Origin: Phycomyces blakesleeanus NRRL 1555(-)
Lineage: Eukaryota; Mucoromycota; Mucoromycetes; Mucorales; Phycomycetaceae
DNA: 64,000 nucleotides
Assembly (NCBI RefSeq): GCF_001638985.1
Contig: NW_017265154.1
Location: forward strand, 372,001-436,000
Direction of reading: 5' to 3'
Position numbers and translations under genes: made by a program. The notes beneath the pieces are model-generated. The model saw only the letters and a list, made by a program, of their open reading frames with translations, did no database searches and was not told the origin of the DNA. Of this stretch, positions 1 through 10,945 are shown piece by piece. Every line of letters starts with the position of its first letter. Position 1 is the first letter of the stretch.

Positions 1-689
1 GGATGAAGTTCTTCTAGATACACTGGACAAAGATTCGGCTGGTTTTTTCGTAGGCTGTTGTCGAAACCATGTCCAGTGGTGTCGCATACAAGCCGATAAT
101 AGTCTGAGGAGAAAGAGCTGGGATTGTAAGACCTCTATTGAAGCTAATGGGTCTGAAATGGAGTGAAAAGGTTGAGCAGTCTGAAAGTTATTGGTGAGTA
201 AAGATAATGACCGAGATTTTAGATTATATATATATATATATATTTCTTTAAATAAAAAATGATGGTTACTTTTGATATCGCATCAAGGGCAGAAGCAAGA
301 GAATTGACGATAGTAGATAGCTTGTGGATTGACAATTCGATGATAGCGGCGACTAAGTAGACATACAAATTATTTACTCAGATGTGGTCCATTATGCTTT
401 TTATATATATATATTATATATATATATTGAGTCTAAGGTTATTTTTACTGCTATTATTTTACTTTATATTATTTATATATATATAGATTGATTCCTTTTG
501 TTTTATTACCTGTCTGTTGCATAACTGGATCTTGCTCGAGACTTTCAATCTTCCTACCATTATTGACCGGGAGCTAGAGGATGTTGATTGAGAAACCAAG
601 ATTTCATGTGTAGATCTCTTAATCTCTAAGCTTACTCGCATGGCGACTCGATTAACGAGACTGAGGATGAGCTTTGTGTTGGAACGCAT
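1..689 (-). CDS. neurofibromin/IRA-like RasGAP, N-terminal exons (partial at window edge)
   Basis: Four exons join in consistent phase on the minus strand: 689-636, 573-510, 352-270 and 180-1, all with GT donors and AG acceptors. The product begins MRSNTKLILSLVNRVAMRL, continues through an LPVNNGRK segment, then SIHKLSTIVNSLASALDAI and SQLFLLRLLSAC, and runs off the left edge. The order of helices (VNR...LP..G, then ISKYKF-like SIHKLS, then a leucine-rich SQL.LLRLL helix) resembles the N-terminus of neurofibromin, the Ras GTPase-activating protein that switches off Ras signalling at membranes. The GAP domain would lie outside the window, so the family call is inference. The start is set by an in-frame TGA just upstream of the ATG at 689. 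Another alpha-solenoid scaffold remains possible. The exon structure is better supported than the name. Confidence 0.5.
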
Positions 690-1076
690 ATTAGCTCAAT
701 GAGATGCTGGTAGGAATGGATTCAAATGTGCTGTCAGAGAAATCTCAATTTCTCCATGCAAACAAGAAAGTGGATTTTGTCGAGAATAAGAGAAGAAAAG
801 GGCAAGGAATGAGCTATCAAAAGAGTGAGAATACCGATAGTAATCAAGACACATAAACAGGCTTTGTTTCACCAAGCCATATCGTACCAGTTGTTAGCAC
901 GCCACCCGTGTTCCTGAATACTTTCGGGTCTTTAACACAGTTGCCAATATAATATGAGCAGCACAACGGTACACCTTGTCAAAGAGAAATTTAATTATAC
1001 TTAATTATATATTTTATTTGATATTATGTCTATTATATTTATAGAACGTTGGTACATGAATATATGAGTATATAAA

Positions 1077-1108
1077 GCCATGAAGCCATGAAGCCATGAA
1101 GCCATGAA
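1077..1108. repeat. 8-bp tandem repeat
   Basis: Four consecutive perfect copies of gccatgaa in otherwise AT-rich intergenic DNA. The unit length is not a multiple of three and no coding frame runs through it. Confidence 0.85.
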
Positions 1109-3964
1109 CATGTGCTTATATATAGACTACTACTATTTTACTTTTACTTTACCTTAACTTTTGAATGTTGCTTTTTCTTTTATTTCTGCTTCTGCTTTTG
1201 CTTTATTAGTATATATTTACAGATATAATAGTGTATGCATATAAAGTGAAAAAAATAATATCTCAAGGAAAGCCTATTTTTGAGTGGGTGAGAAAATGAA
1301 AGGGAAAATAAAAATCCCCCTTCTCTCCCCCCCTCATCCCCCCCTCATCCTCTCTCCCCCCTTCTCCTTCCCCCCGGAAAATTGGGACGGGACTTTAGAA
1401 AATTCCTTCCAAAGCTCAGCAGTTACACTCCTCATACTTTCTATAGGGCGACTTGATATTTATTTATTTCTGCCGTGTCAAAAGAAGAAGAAGGGGAAGA
1501 AGGAAAATATCAGATATTATTATTTTTGACACATAGGCTGTTAGTCAGCCTGTTGTGAGACTATCTAATTCATGCGACTACAGCTGCTTAAGCTAATCTT
1601 TCAACGGGCCTTATTACCACAAATGTGTTATCGCAGGCTGTCTAAATCTAGGCTTTCGGGGTAAACAAAATAAAAAAAAATGATCAGCAGAGTTTGAAAG
1701 ACCAGTCTGAAAATGATTATGCTCCGTCTCGAACTTGAACTTCTTATTGGTCTTGTCATTATATGAGAAGAAGAGACAATGAATATGATACCTCCTTATT
1801 AGAATTTAAAGAGTTTCTTTGGATTTCTCGGATAAATTAACTACCTGATCTATCAAGACTTCAAATTTGTGACAAAAAGCTTCCCACGTGGAAGGAGCCT
1901 TCTTGTCAAGTTTGTCTTCTGCAAGGTCTAATTGTCGGTGGACATAATTCAAGGCTTATGAGTACATATATATATTGTACCATTATTATCTTTTTTATTG
2001 AAACAAGAATAAGTCAAATGAAAAGATCAAAAAGCTGGAGGATAGTATCGATTAGAATCTGATAATGTTTGGTTATTCCTTTCCCTATTATGATATTGAT
2101 CGAGATGATCGATTTCTTGTGCAATATATGTAATTAATAAGAATATATTATTTCTATTATACGTACATGACTGTAATAAAGCAAACTAATCTCCATCTAA
2201 AGAGGGACTTTATAATCTACAAAACAGCTCTTTTTGGGGTTTTGTTTTAATGGGCTGATAAGTATTCATTTTGTCAAACGGTATACTTGATAAAAGTATT
2301 ATTATCAAGAAGTCGAAATCAAAAATAATAACCCTCTTGTATTGAGCTAGTGTAACTTCAAGAACCACCAAAGCTACCAATGGTAAGGCTTCTAATAAGA
2401 AAATAAATGTATCCTTTTGAGTTTTGTACTAAATCAAGCTTGATGGTATACGCTCAACTGAGAAACTATTTTCTAAATTGAGTACACGGGCCAGAAGGAG
2501 AATTCGTGTTCTAGCCTCCAAAAGGCAAAATGCTCTACAAAGCACAAGAGTTACCAAAGTACCGGTATTACCGGTATTCTGACTATAAAAGATACTAGAC
2601 CAAAGACCGGTATTTAACTTTTTAGCTATCGCTATAAAATCTCAGTTGATATTCTTACTGTCATTTCCAATAGAAGATCATATAATGTATTGTATATGGT
2701 TTCTTTATATCTCTAGAATCCATCAATACTATTTTTGTAATATAGATATATGATGGTGCAACCTTGGCTTGTTCCAAACTAGGAAAAAGGCTATTTATCA
2801 ATTGCAAATTTCTCCAGTATATACAAGGCATATCAAAAATCATGAGCTGCTAGAGTTGATCCCTTCTAAAATATAAGCACTTGTTACGGGAGGTCCAGTA
2901 TGTACAAACCAAAAGCATATATGTCTTCGCGAGTGTCAATTGTCTAAAAGTCATTTTATATATCACATATCTGAAAATAGGTCTCTTAATTGACGGAACC
3001 AAAATTATGATCCAAGATACCGTGTACTTTTTTTTTGTGTTTGAACTAGCCAAATACTGAGCTCAGTAGCACAATAAAGATTACTTTACAAAATATACAA
3101 GTCGCCTTGACCTTTGATATTTAAACCCTTCTTATATTTCTTATTTTATGATCAATTAAGTGTTGTATCATATTCTCTACACCACCAGTCAGAATCAAAT
3201 TACTTTACATTTTGTATACCTTGCCTATTGACCCCTTCCAAAAAATAGAAGTAGTAAAAGAAGAATGCTGTGTGTGGGGAATTCGAAATTTTAATAGGGG
3301 AACAAGATAGACAGACATTCACCATTTCGAATCATGTGCCAAGATACAGTCTGACTTGACTCATTGATTTCCCGCCATATATCAAGATGTTGACTAATTT
3401 GTTTCAATGGTTTCATGAAAATAAAGTCATTACAATCATAATTTATTTTGAAAAAATAAAATAAAATAGGCCAATATTAGTCAAATTGAAATATTCAAAA
3501 GAAAACATCTTTAAAGAGCAACTCATCATTTTGAAAAACACCTGAAAATTGAATAAATAAGCATATTATGTGTTACCATGCTTTCAATATAACTAGATTT
3601 CGAATAAAAAAAATACCTAGCTAAGCTTTGACGGGGAATGGTTTGATTTGGATATCGGGTCTTTTATCCGCCAGAACAATAGTGAAAGGTGATTCAAGAG
3701 AATTGAAGAGTTAAGCTAGTTATCGTTTTGAGTATTTATAATTACACACTAAAGCTAATGGGAGTCAAGACTATAAAATACATTAAGCTTTTTATAGAAA
3801 TATACATTATTAATTACTTTATATCACCATGTGGAAAGAGGTTACCAACCAAATTAGTGAGAATATATTCAGTGGGAAATATTGGTCTTTTAATATAAAT
3901 GCACGTTTGTACGTGCGTGCGCATTAAGAGTCCACACTGCGCCACTTACTGGCTTTTCTCTTTC

Positions 3965-3986
3965 TTTTTTTTTTTTTTAAAAAAAA
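3965..3986. repeat. T14A8 homopolymer junction beside the viral ORF
   Basis: On the minus strand this reads eight T then fourteen A, starting 25 bases past the polymerase stop codon. It could be a remnant of a polyadenylated RNA copied into DNA, or simply one of the TnAn tracts that recur across this window. Confidence 0.7.
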
Positions 3987-4010
3987 GGAAAGCAATATTT
4001 TAAAGCATTC

Positions 4011-5786
4011 CTATTTTCTGGGAGTGACTACCATGTCGACCCATTGTTCATAAGTAATCCTTTTGCAGTCCGGTAGAATTAGGCCGGTATTCCGCTGCCC
4101 ATGCTGAAACTTTCTTATATCATCATCAGTCCATCGCTTAGGCAAATCTCCTTTCAAAACACCTTCGAGCCAGTCCAGGTACAAATCAAGCCAATTTCGC
4201 ATCTCCTTGTTTCCTGCACAATCGTACCAATTTCCCAAAGCACGCAAGTACATGTCTTTCGCACACATCGTCTCTAGCTCTTTACCATATACATCTCGAG
4301 AATCTTGAGGTTTTCTGGTGGTAAACAAGAGCTTTAGAAAGGTCTCAGATGCAGGACGATAAGGAAGATAGTGTCCCTGAGCATTAGGAGGATCAGATTC
4401 AATATCAGCCTTTCGAAAGTATTTTCCGAGAAACTGGACACCTGAAAAGCTACAGGCCTCTTGGTCCACCAGGGTAGATGTTCGGAAACTCTTTGCTCCG
4501 CTCCAATCAATCCCAAAATGTTCCATTGTTACTTTTGCCAATTCCAAAGCAGTAAGACGCTTCATATTTCCTCTGATGGCAATGATGTTGTCGTCCCCAA
4601 GACTCTCGACCCAAGTATTCTCAAAAATATAGTCACATGAAAGATGCGGGTTCGCAACGATAATAGCTGCATAAGCTATGATTAATGTTATGATTGATTG
4701 CACAAGTGTGTTGTGCGAGTGTCCAGTAGTGGATCCAACGTGCTTCTCAAACGCTATTCCATCATCACGAAATATTGGTGTATCTACAAGACCACTGTAG
4801 ATAAAGTTCCAGTACGTATCATATCTGCTGTCCGTCCCGTCAATGTATTGCTTTCGGAGTATTCCAATGGCCATCTTGACCATCCAGCCGTCGATATTCG
4901 CGTCAAACTTTTTGGCATCAAGACAATAGAAAGTATCATAAGGTTTCATTCGCTCAATAAAGGCATCGGATCCACCGTGCCACCAAGAAAGACCAAAGCC
5001 GACAGGGTACTTTTTATCAATATAATGTTCTGTCAGATAGTTTTCAGTAATACCATTTAGCTTTATATCCCTTTGAGTAGTCAATAAAATAAGCCGTCCA
5101 GTAATCAGGCTGTTGTCAGATAGCTTTGATTTGAGTGTTGCCTTTCCTTTTCCACATATTCGGTACAAGTGGGGGTTGACAGTTCTACCAGCCATTAATG
5201 CATCATATGCCTGTTCTGCATCTATTTGGGCGACAAAGTTGGCTTTTTCACGTGTATTTAGACGTTGAAGCCAATAGTAATAGCCAGAAGATCGCTTATT
5301 GTAGAATGGGACTGATCGTAATGCATTCTTTTCTGGGAATTGGAGCTTGTCAGGAATATCCATAAGTTTTTCGACACGCTGAATGGCTTGAGATAGCTGA
5401 GTCTCAATTCGGCTTGGCCGGGGGCGTTCTGGTCGATTAAATAGCTTGAGGTGTCTCATTTGAACAATAGTGTTGGCTTCGACAAAAACATAATCCGATG
5501 AGTTTATATTGCTAATAGGAGGAGGGATTCTATCACAGAACTCAGTGAACAGTTTCTCTGGTGGTAGTTGGGCTATGGATCGGTCAAGCGGTCTAGTAAA
5601 CGGCTTCTTTTTTTGATACTCCACAGTAAAGTATGGATACTCTTGTTTGAAGTCCTGTGGGGTCTGCATTTGTGGTCGTAGTGCATCATTAAGAAAGGGA
5701 TTTATGTTTAAGGCAGTACCCAAGGAAATCATATTGACCAAGTCGTCAAACTCAAACATGCTAATCAAATTATCGATCTCGGGCAT
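4011..5786 (-). CDS. endogenous RNA-virus RNA-dependent RNA polymerase (partiti-/picobirna-like), intact ORF
   Basis: A single uninterrupted 591-codon frame with no introns, unlike almost every neighbour. It carries the ordered palm motifs of a positive-strand/dsRNA-virus RdRp: motif A LDAKKFDANID at about 289-299, motif B GSTTGHSHNTLVQS at about 351-364, motif C SLGDDN at about 395-400, and the FSGVQFLGKYF block at about 447-457. A basic region at about 213-246 could be motif F. The length and the conserved RP..ET..LL stretch after motif E fit partitivirus-like polymerases; picobirna-like or an unclassified mycovirus is possible. In a virus this enzyme would copy the RNA genome inside particles. 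Here it is flanked by fungal chromosomal DNA, with no recognisable coat protein nearby. The start at 5786 is the first ATG of the frame. All catalytic aspartates are present, so it is not obviously decayed. Whether it is expressed is unknown. Confidence 0.88.
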   Translation of the reverse strand: MPEIDNLISMFEFDDLVNMISLGTALNINPFLNDALRPQMQTPQDFKQEYPYFTVEYQKKKPFTRPLDRSIAQLPPEKLFTEFCDRIPPPISNINSSDYVFVEANTIVQMRHLKLFNRPERPRPSRIETQLSQAIQRVEKLMDIPDKLQFPEKNALRSVPFYNKRSSGYYYWLQRLNTREKANFVAQIDAEQAYDALMAGRTVNPHLYRICGKGKATLKSKLSDNSLITGRLILLTTQRDIKLNGITENYLTEHYIDKKYPVGFGLSWWHGGSDAFIERMKPYDTFYCLDAKKFDANIDGWMVKMAIGILRKQYIDGTDSRYDTYWNFIYSGLVDTPIFRDDGIAFEKHVGSTTGHSHNTLVQSIITLIIAYAAIIVANPHLSCDYIFENTWVESLGDDNIIAIRGNMKRLTALELAKVTMEHFGIDWSGAKSFRTSTLVDQEACSFSGVQFLGKYFRKADIESDPPNAQGHYLPYRPASETFLKLLFTTRKPQDSRDVYGKELETMCAKDMYLRALGNWYDCAGNKEMRNWLDLYLDWLEGVLKGDLPKRWTDDDIRKFQHGQRNTGLILPDCKRITYEQWVDMVVTPRK

Positions 5787-6651
5787 GTTGAATGTAAGTC
5801 AAGACCGTTTCGATATGAGTTGAAGAAAGAGGAGGAGCTAATATGAATTCTTCTATTTATTTTATAGTTTTTTATCACGCTTAGATAGGAGACTATTTAT
5901 GTTTTGTTGAACAATGATTATGGTTTGTTCCAAAGAACATTACAAGCTTATCAAAAATCCAAACTTACAAACTGGATTAATTAACTGACTACATATTACT
6001 CGGGCCATTGGCTCAATATATGAATATCAGCAGCCTATTACATTCTGTTCATACTTCTAAGCCAAAGCGTTTACAATTCAATAGGATATTGTCCTGAAGA
6101 ACCTTATTTGCGCCTTTGTTGATAAAAGGGCAAAGCCTCTGTGTATTTTGAGGATATACTTTTGTCTTTTCCTTTTTTAAAAAAAATTGATATGAACCCT
6201 TGTAAATTTGGAACGAGCATGAAGAAAATTTATCATAACTATTCCATGGAAGCAATGGCCTGGAATAATATCAATACGAATATATATATATATAAAAGGT
6301 AAATAAAGAAGTAAAACAAGACTAAATGATAATAATAATAATTATTGACCGTGGGTATTTTTTTGTTTGAAAGAGCACGGTTGACACCAAAGTGCATAAT
6401 AAAAATAATTGATATATAGTTGTCAAATTTTATCAAAAGATATGTATCATCCTACCTGAATAGCCCCTTTCCCCTAGGAAGTTTTGCGAAGACCTCCCTT
6501 TTGGAATTTTGTTTTTACAAGAGACTAGCACGACAGATAATATTTTTAATATATATGCATTCTCATTTCTTTTGTGTAGTGGAAGTCTGTAAAATAAAAT
6601 CTGTTGTGCTAATGGGTGTGATTTTTTTTGGATGTGTGAAACAGGATATAA
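5787..6651. other. intergenic region upstream of the viral ORF
   Basis: AT-rich DNA between the RdRp start and the end of the SUMO protease. It contains a T6A8 tract at 6173-6186 and short AT runs. I see no second viral gene, no fungal exon and no convincing promoter element. Confidence 0.6.
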
Positions 6652-8327
6652 TCAACTAATATGTTTTCTAGATATGTCTAGCACCATTCTTCTTCGAATA
6701 AGGTTCATATCTTTTTGCGAAAAATCCATTTCGTGGTTTCGTGATAGCCGCTCCGCAAAAGTACATGTAAATACACCGCAATCTGACATGTTCTCTTGGT
6801 GTGGTATATCCTAAATGAAATCCCATGTCATTCAGATTTTATAATCCATAATATAGTCCTACCTTTGGTGCGCTCGATGTCCATTCACTCATATCTAACG
6901 TATCTTTCTTTTTATCCAAGTGCTCTTGTTCAACATAGTCCAATAGAAGCTACACAAGTTATCAAACACAAATTAAAACACAAGTCTAATAAATCATTTA
7001 TAGATGTATAGTCTACCTTTAGGCCTCTTTGATGAGCTCCTCCAAGAGAATCATAGACATAAACTTTTTTGTTTTTAATATCAATAACACCCAATGTCCA
7101 ATGAAGTGACTGATTTATAGGAGCAAAAACCAAGTCTTTCGAGAAGATGTCAATCTAAGCGAATGTATGCATTACTTTGAAGCACTGGCATGTGTCAGAA
7201 AAATCTTAAATGTACACAACTTACTCGTTTTGTCCACCGTCGTACCTTTTGATATCCTGACTCACTTAGAGTAGAAAAGAAAAAGGTGTTGAAGCAATGT
7301 ATATCTAAGTATTCTTTTGGATTTGCCTTGGATCGATCAGAAAGCATTTCCATATAAAAGTTGATAATCTAGAATCGTATCTTGTCAGTATCTTTTTCTT
7401 TCTCGGGCAATATTTCAAAGGCTTTTATACTTCATCATTTAACCAAACTTGAGGCTCAAGTTTATATATGTCATTAAATGAGACCATGGCCGTCTTCAAT
7501 TCAGCAATCAATCCACGTTGACCTTTTCTCAAGAGAGCATTCACCTAAATAATGTATTAATATACATTAACTATCCAAAATACGACCTTTATCATACATG
7601 TTCATCCTCTTCCTTTGTCAATGGTTTAACTGATTCTGGTGGAGGTATGACTGTGTCATCGAAAAGACTTTCGAATAAATCCGCTTTCTTTAAATAAAAG
7701 TATCAGTACATTCCGTTATTAAAGGTATATTCTCAATAAATAATAAAAACAGCTTCTACCCATTAAACGTATTTTATCAAAAAAGAGCAGTTACCTCCAA
7801 ATTGGATATATTAGGGCCAACATATGCACACTACAATATATAATATAACCAGAAAAGTTTTTTTTTTTTTTGTAATTTAGCATTCTTTTCATTCATTCTC
7901 TTTTACGTAAATGATCTACTTCTTGTCTAACCTCTTTCCGCCTAATCTTTGGTGCTGAAACGTAGACCTTTGGTGTTGATCTATCAAGCTTAATTCCTTC
8001 CAGTCGTAAAAGAATTTCATCAAGCTGCTTTTGGTCTACACTATTGCTGTGATTATCATCACATTCATGGTTCTTAATATTATTGCCATCATCAGACATG
8101 ATATTTGATTTTTTTGGTTGAATTTTGTTGGAAATTGGAAATTGTGATAGTGGTTTCTTTGGAATGCTCTGTGTTATCCTAGTTCGCTTGAAGGGATTGC
8201 TTATACTAGTGTATACAACAGATGTTCCAAATGTGTCTCTGAATTCTGGTATGGTTGGTGGTGCCTTAGGTAAAGACAGGTTCCTTCCGTGTAGAGGAGA
8301 TTCAATAACTTTCCAGTAACTAGACAT
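6652..8327 (-). CDS. Ulp1/SENP-type SUMO (or NEDD8) cysteine protease
   Basis: Eight exons (8327-7920, 7830-7795, 7687-7598, 7544-7431, 7368-7225, 7154-7017, 6949-6863, 6810-6652) give a protein of about 391 residues. The first donor, at 7919, is chosen by phase and is the least certain junction. The C-terminal half is a C48 peptidase domain: [13 protein letters not shown], then [14 protein letters not shown] with catalytic His at about 282, VYDSLGG with Asp at about 299, then [13 protein letters not shown] with Gln at about 344 and Cys at about 350, and [13 protein letters not shown] at the end. The full catalytic set is present. Such enzymes cut the C-terminal tail of SUMO precursors or remove SUMO from target proteins, typically at the nuclear pore or in the nucleus. 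The N-terminal 136 residues are low-complexity. It is short for Ulp1, so a paralogue or Ulp3/Nep1-like specificity cannot be excluded. Confidence 0.87.
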
Positions 8328-9390
8328 ATTCTTAAATCGCGAGACGTTTCTGAAATTTATATCAAGACTTTTACGCTGTTGTATTTGAATATTCTCTAGG
8401 TCATCCAGAATTAACTATTCCGTGTATGTTCCAGAGAATATCGAATTTATATGAACCCTATATCTCAAGCAAGGAAAATCTGCTGCAAGTGTAAAACAAA
8501 AAGACAGTCCTGTAACGATCATTCATTATCTCACTTTTATATATAAAACATATATATTTGTGTGTGTGTATAATATTTCTCAGCATCTTGCATAATTGTT
8601 ATTTTTTTTTAACCTTGGAATCTCGGTTTCTTCTTCTTATAAAGCATTATACTCTAATAGGTTTCTTGGAAACCATCTCATTAAAAACACTATTCTTACA
8701 TGTGCGCGTGGACCTATGCAGCACTTGTCTGTAGTTTTATCTTTGTCAATGCAATATGGCATTAGCTTACAGCTCAAATAAGCATTTATGTTTCTTTTTA
8801 GAAATCAACATAAACTGAGCAATTGTGAATAGCATCCTTTACTTTGCATCGGATCTGTATTGCTAGTAAGAATGTAGGCTAGAATAAATATTATTAAACA
8901 ATCAAACGACCAACTGAAGACATTTTATTTTACACATGTATATATATCTTATTATCCACATCCATATTCTGTCTATAATTACTTTAAGGCTTTATTTTTA
9001 ATAGCTAGAGATAAGAAGAAGAAGAATAATAAAAATATAGCTGTGATGTCATCAGATCCACGTATTCTCTCAATCAACCATTTCATTATTTGTATATATG
9101 TGCCCGCCTGCACCTACACTCACACCCACACTAAAGACTAATCAGTATTACGTGTATATTTTACAAAACAATAAGACCAAAATTAACATACTCGTTGATT
9201 AAAATGTCCTAAAAATTACATTACACTTTGGTACTTCAACACAGTCATCAAGTACAACAATAATCATGGACTTGTACACCTACTTGTTAATATGTGCATA
9301 ATACCTCTGTCTGTGTTCCAGTGACTGCTTGTGGATAGGTCAAAAGAAGACTTCGGGGATAACTGAGATGGGCTAGGTAGATTGAACGCC
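8328..9390. other. divergent intergenic region
   Basis: Shared 5' region of the minus-strand SUMO protease and the plus-strand Oca-like gene, about 1.06 kb. AT-rich with short TA runs. No coding sequence or recognisable site stands out. Confidence 0.6.
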
Positions 9391-10798
9391 ATGACCGTAA
9401 AGTTGCCAGATCTCATTCCACCCTTTCGCTACTCTTTGGTAGAGGAAAACATGTTTAGGGGTGGATACCCCAAGCCAAAAAACATTCGGTTCCTGAAGAG
9501 GTATTATACTGGCTTGATGATTTAATGACTTAACCCCTTACTTAGATTGCGACTCAAGACCATTCTTTCACTTATTCCAGACAATCTCATGCCAGAAATG
9601 TTGGAATTCTGTGAAAATCAAGGAATTCAGGTAGTTCACTTGACAGTGGACAAGATGAAGGAGGATAATATTCCTCTAAGCTACAACAAAACACTCATGG
9701 CACTTCAGGTAAAGCCATGTCTTTTTTTTTAAAAAAAAAGTTAAAGTTGTCGAGTCTTGTTGCATAAAAAAAGAGAAAGTAATGAAAGGTATAGATTATG
9801 ATTGATCCAACAAACCACCCTCTTTACCTTCACTGTTTGGATGGTGCAGATGTAACAGGGCTTGTTGTTGCATGTCTCCGAAAATTGCAAATGTGGAATC
9901 TATCCAGTGCAATGTGTGAATTTTCTAGGTAGCTGCGAAGAGTTGATATAATCCACGCATATATGCTAATAATAATAATAATAATAACAACAGGCATCTT
10001 CACACAAATGTCATTGCTTCAGAAGAATTTGAATTTGTAGACAACTTTAAAAACTTTGAGATCACAGTTCCTTTAACACTACCTCGCTGGTTATGGAATG
10101 GCGAAATCACTTTTAGAAAGCATTCGTGCCTTCGATTGAAGTTCTTGAATCCTGACATGATGACAGAAGAGGAGAGAGAGCTGCGTGAATTAAAAGAGAA
10201 AAAAGAAAAAGAAAAAGAAGACTTTTACAAGAAGCGCAAAAATGGTATGTAAATGATATCAAGATAGTAATACTGGCTAAAATAGTCTATAGATCTCTTG
10301 GACAACTTGTTCGACACTGTGTCTCCTGTAAATATCACTAGACACCGCAATGGATCTCATTTTACAAACAATACAACAAATAATGGGAATGGAAATACAA
10401 TACTAAGTCCATCCAACAACTCGGCTTCAGGATCTACCATGACATCAAATATGACGACCTCTGAACATGGGTTCTCAATGTCTGGCAGATCTAAATCTAA
10501 CGGAGCAAAGTCTGGAAGCAGCAAGGCGAGCGTAGAGGACAGTTCAGATAGAAAGGATCGATACCTGGTGGACGTAGACGTAGATGTAGATGGTGTAATG
10601 ATGGACGGACTAGACCAGGTAGACTACTACAACCACGAATTTGGTCGATCTTCACGGTTCTATAATAATGAAGATGATGAGAGCGCAATGTTACTGGATG
10701 ATGAGAATGATATATATGGAGAGGATGGAACGCATTACGCCTCTGAGCCCATAAGTAGAACATTAGAGGCTTTGGCTCTAGAAGGCTTAACGGACTAA
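9391..10798 (+). CDS. Siw14/Oca-family dual-specificity phosphatase-like protein
   Basis: Five exons (9391-9500, 9546-9708, 9795-9928, 9994-10244, 10293-10798) encode 387 residues. The first 160 residues match the fungal Siw14/Oca fold: PPFRYSLVEENMFRGGYPKP, then ILSLIPD, then the P-loop LHCLDGADVTG with Cys at about 105. In active members (Cx5R) the loop carries an Arg where this protein has Val at about 111, so phosphate binding is probably weakened. Oca6-like proteins are the closest fit I can name. Siw14 itself hydrolyses inositol pyrophosphates, and the Oca proteins form a complex linked to that pathway and to oxidant-induced arrest in yeast. A Lys/Glu-rich coiled stretch at about 190-218 is followed by a long Ser/Asn/Asp-rich disordered tail. 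The start ATG gives a complete domain. Confidence 0.75.
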
Positions 10799-10945
10799 GT
10801 TTCTCTATATATATATACTATACGTTTTATTCTTATCTTCATGTATAAAATAGGCGAATTTCTCTTTCTTTCTTTTTTCTTTTTGTGATATCTCTATTGT
10901 TGTGGTTAAGAAGGAGAAATATAATTGTACACCCTTTTAAATTTT

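Larger units (their letters stand above)
690..4010. other. AT-rich intergenic region with small repeats
   Basis: No supportable gene. It holds AT dinucleotide runs, an 8-bp tandem repeat near 1077, a C-rich tract at about 1315-1377 and four copies of a 9-bp accggtatt-type word near 2560-2620. At 2850-3050, minus strand, two short peptides vaguely recall protein kinases but could not be assembled. The right end (3965-3986) carries a T14A8 run next to the viral polymerase stop codon. Confidence 0.6.

Noticed and set aside
1284..1529. Plus-strand ORF rich in Pro, Lys and Ser
   Set aside because: It translates a C-rich and A-rich simple tract; no domain, no splice context.
2850..3053. Minus-strand peptides resembling protein-kinase subdomains (FG loop and DIYAFG-like pieces)
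   Set aside because: Two short pieces in different frames with no consistent splice sites or catalytic HRD motif; too little to call a kinase relic.
4698..5060. Plus-strand 120-codon ORF inside the viral polymerase
   Set aside because: Antisense shadow of the conserved RdRp frame.
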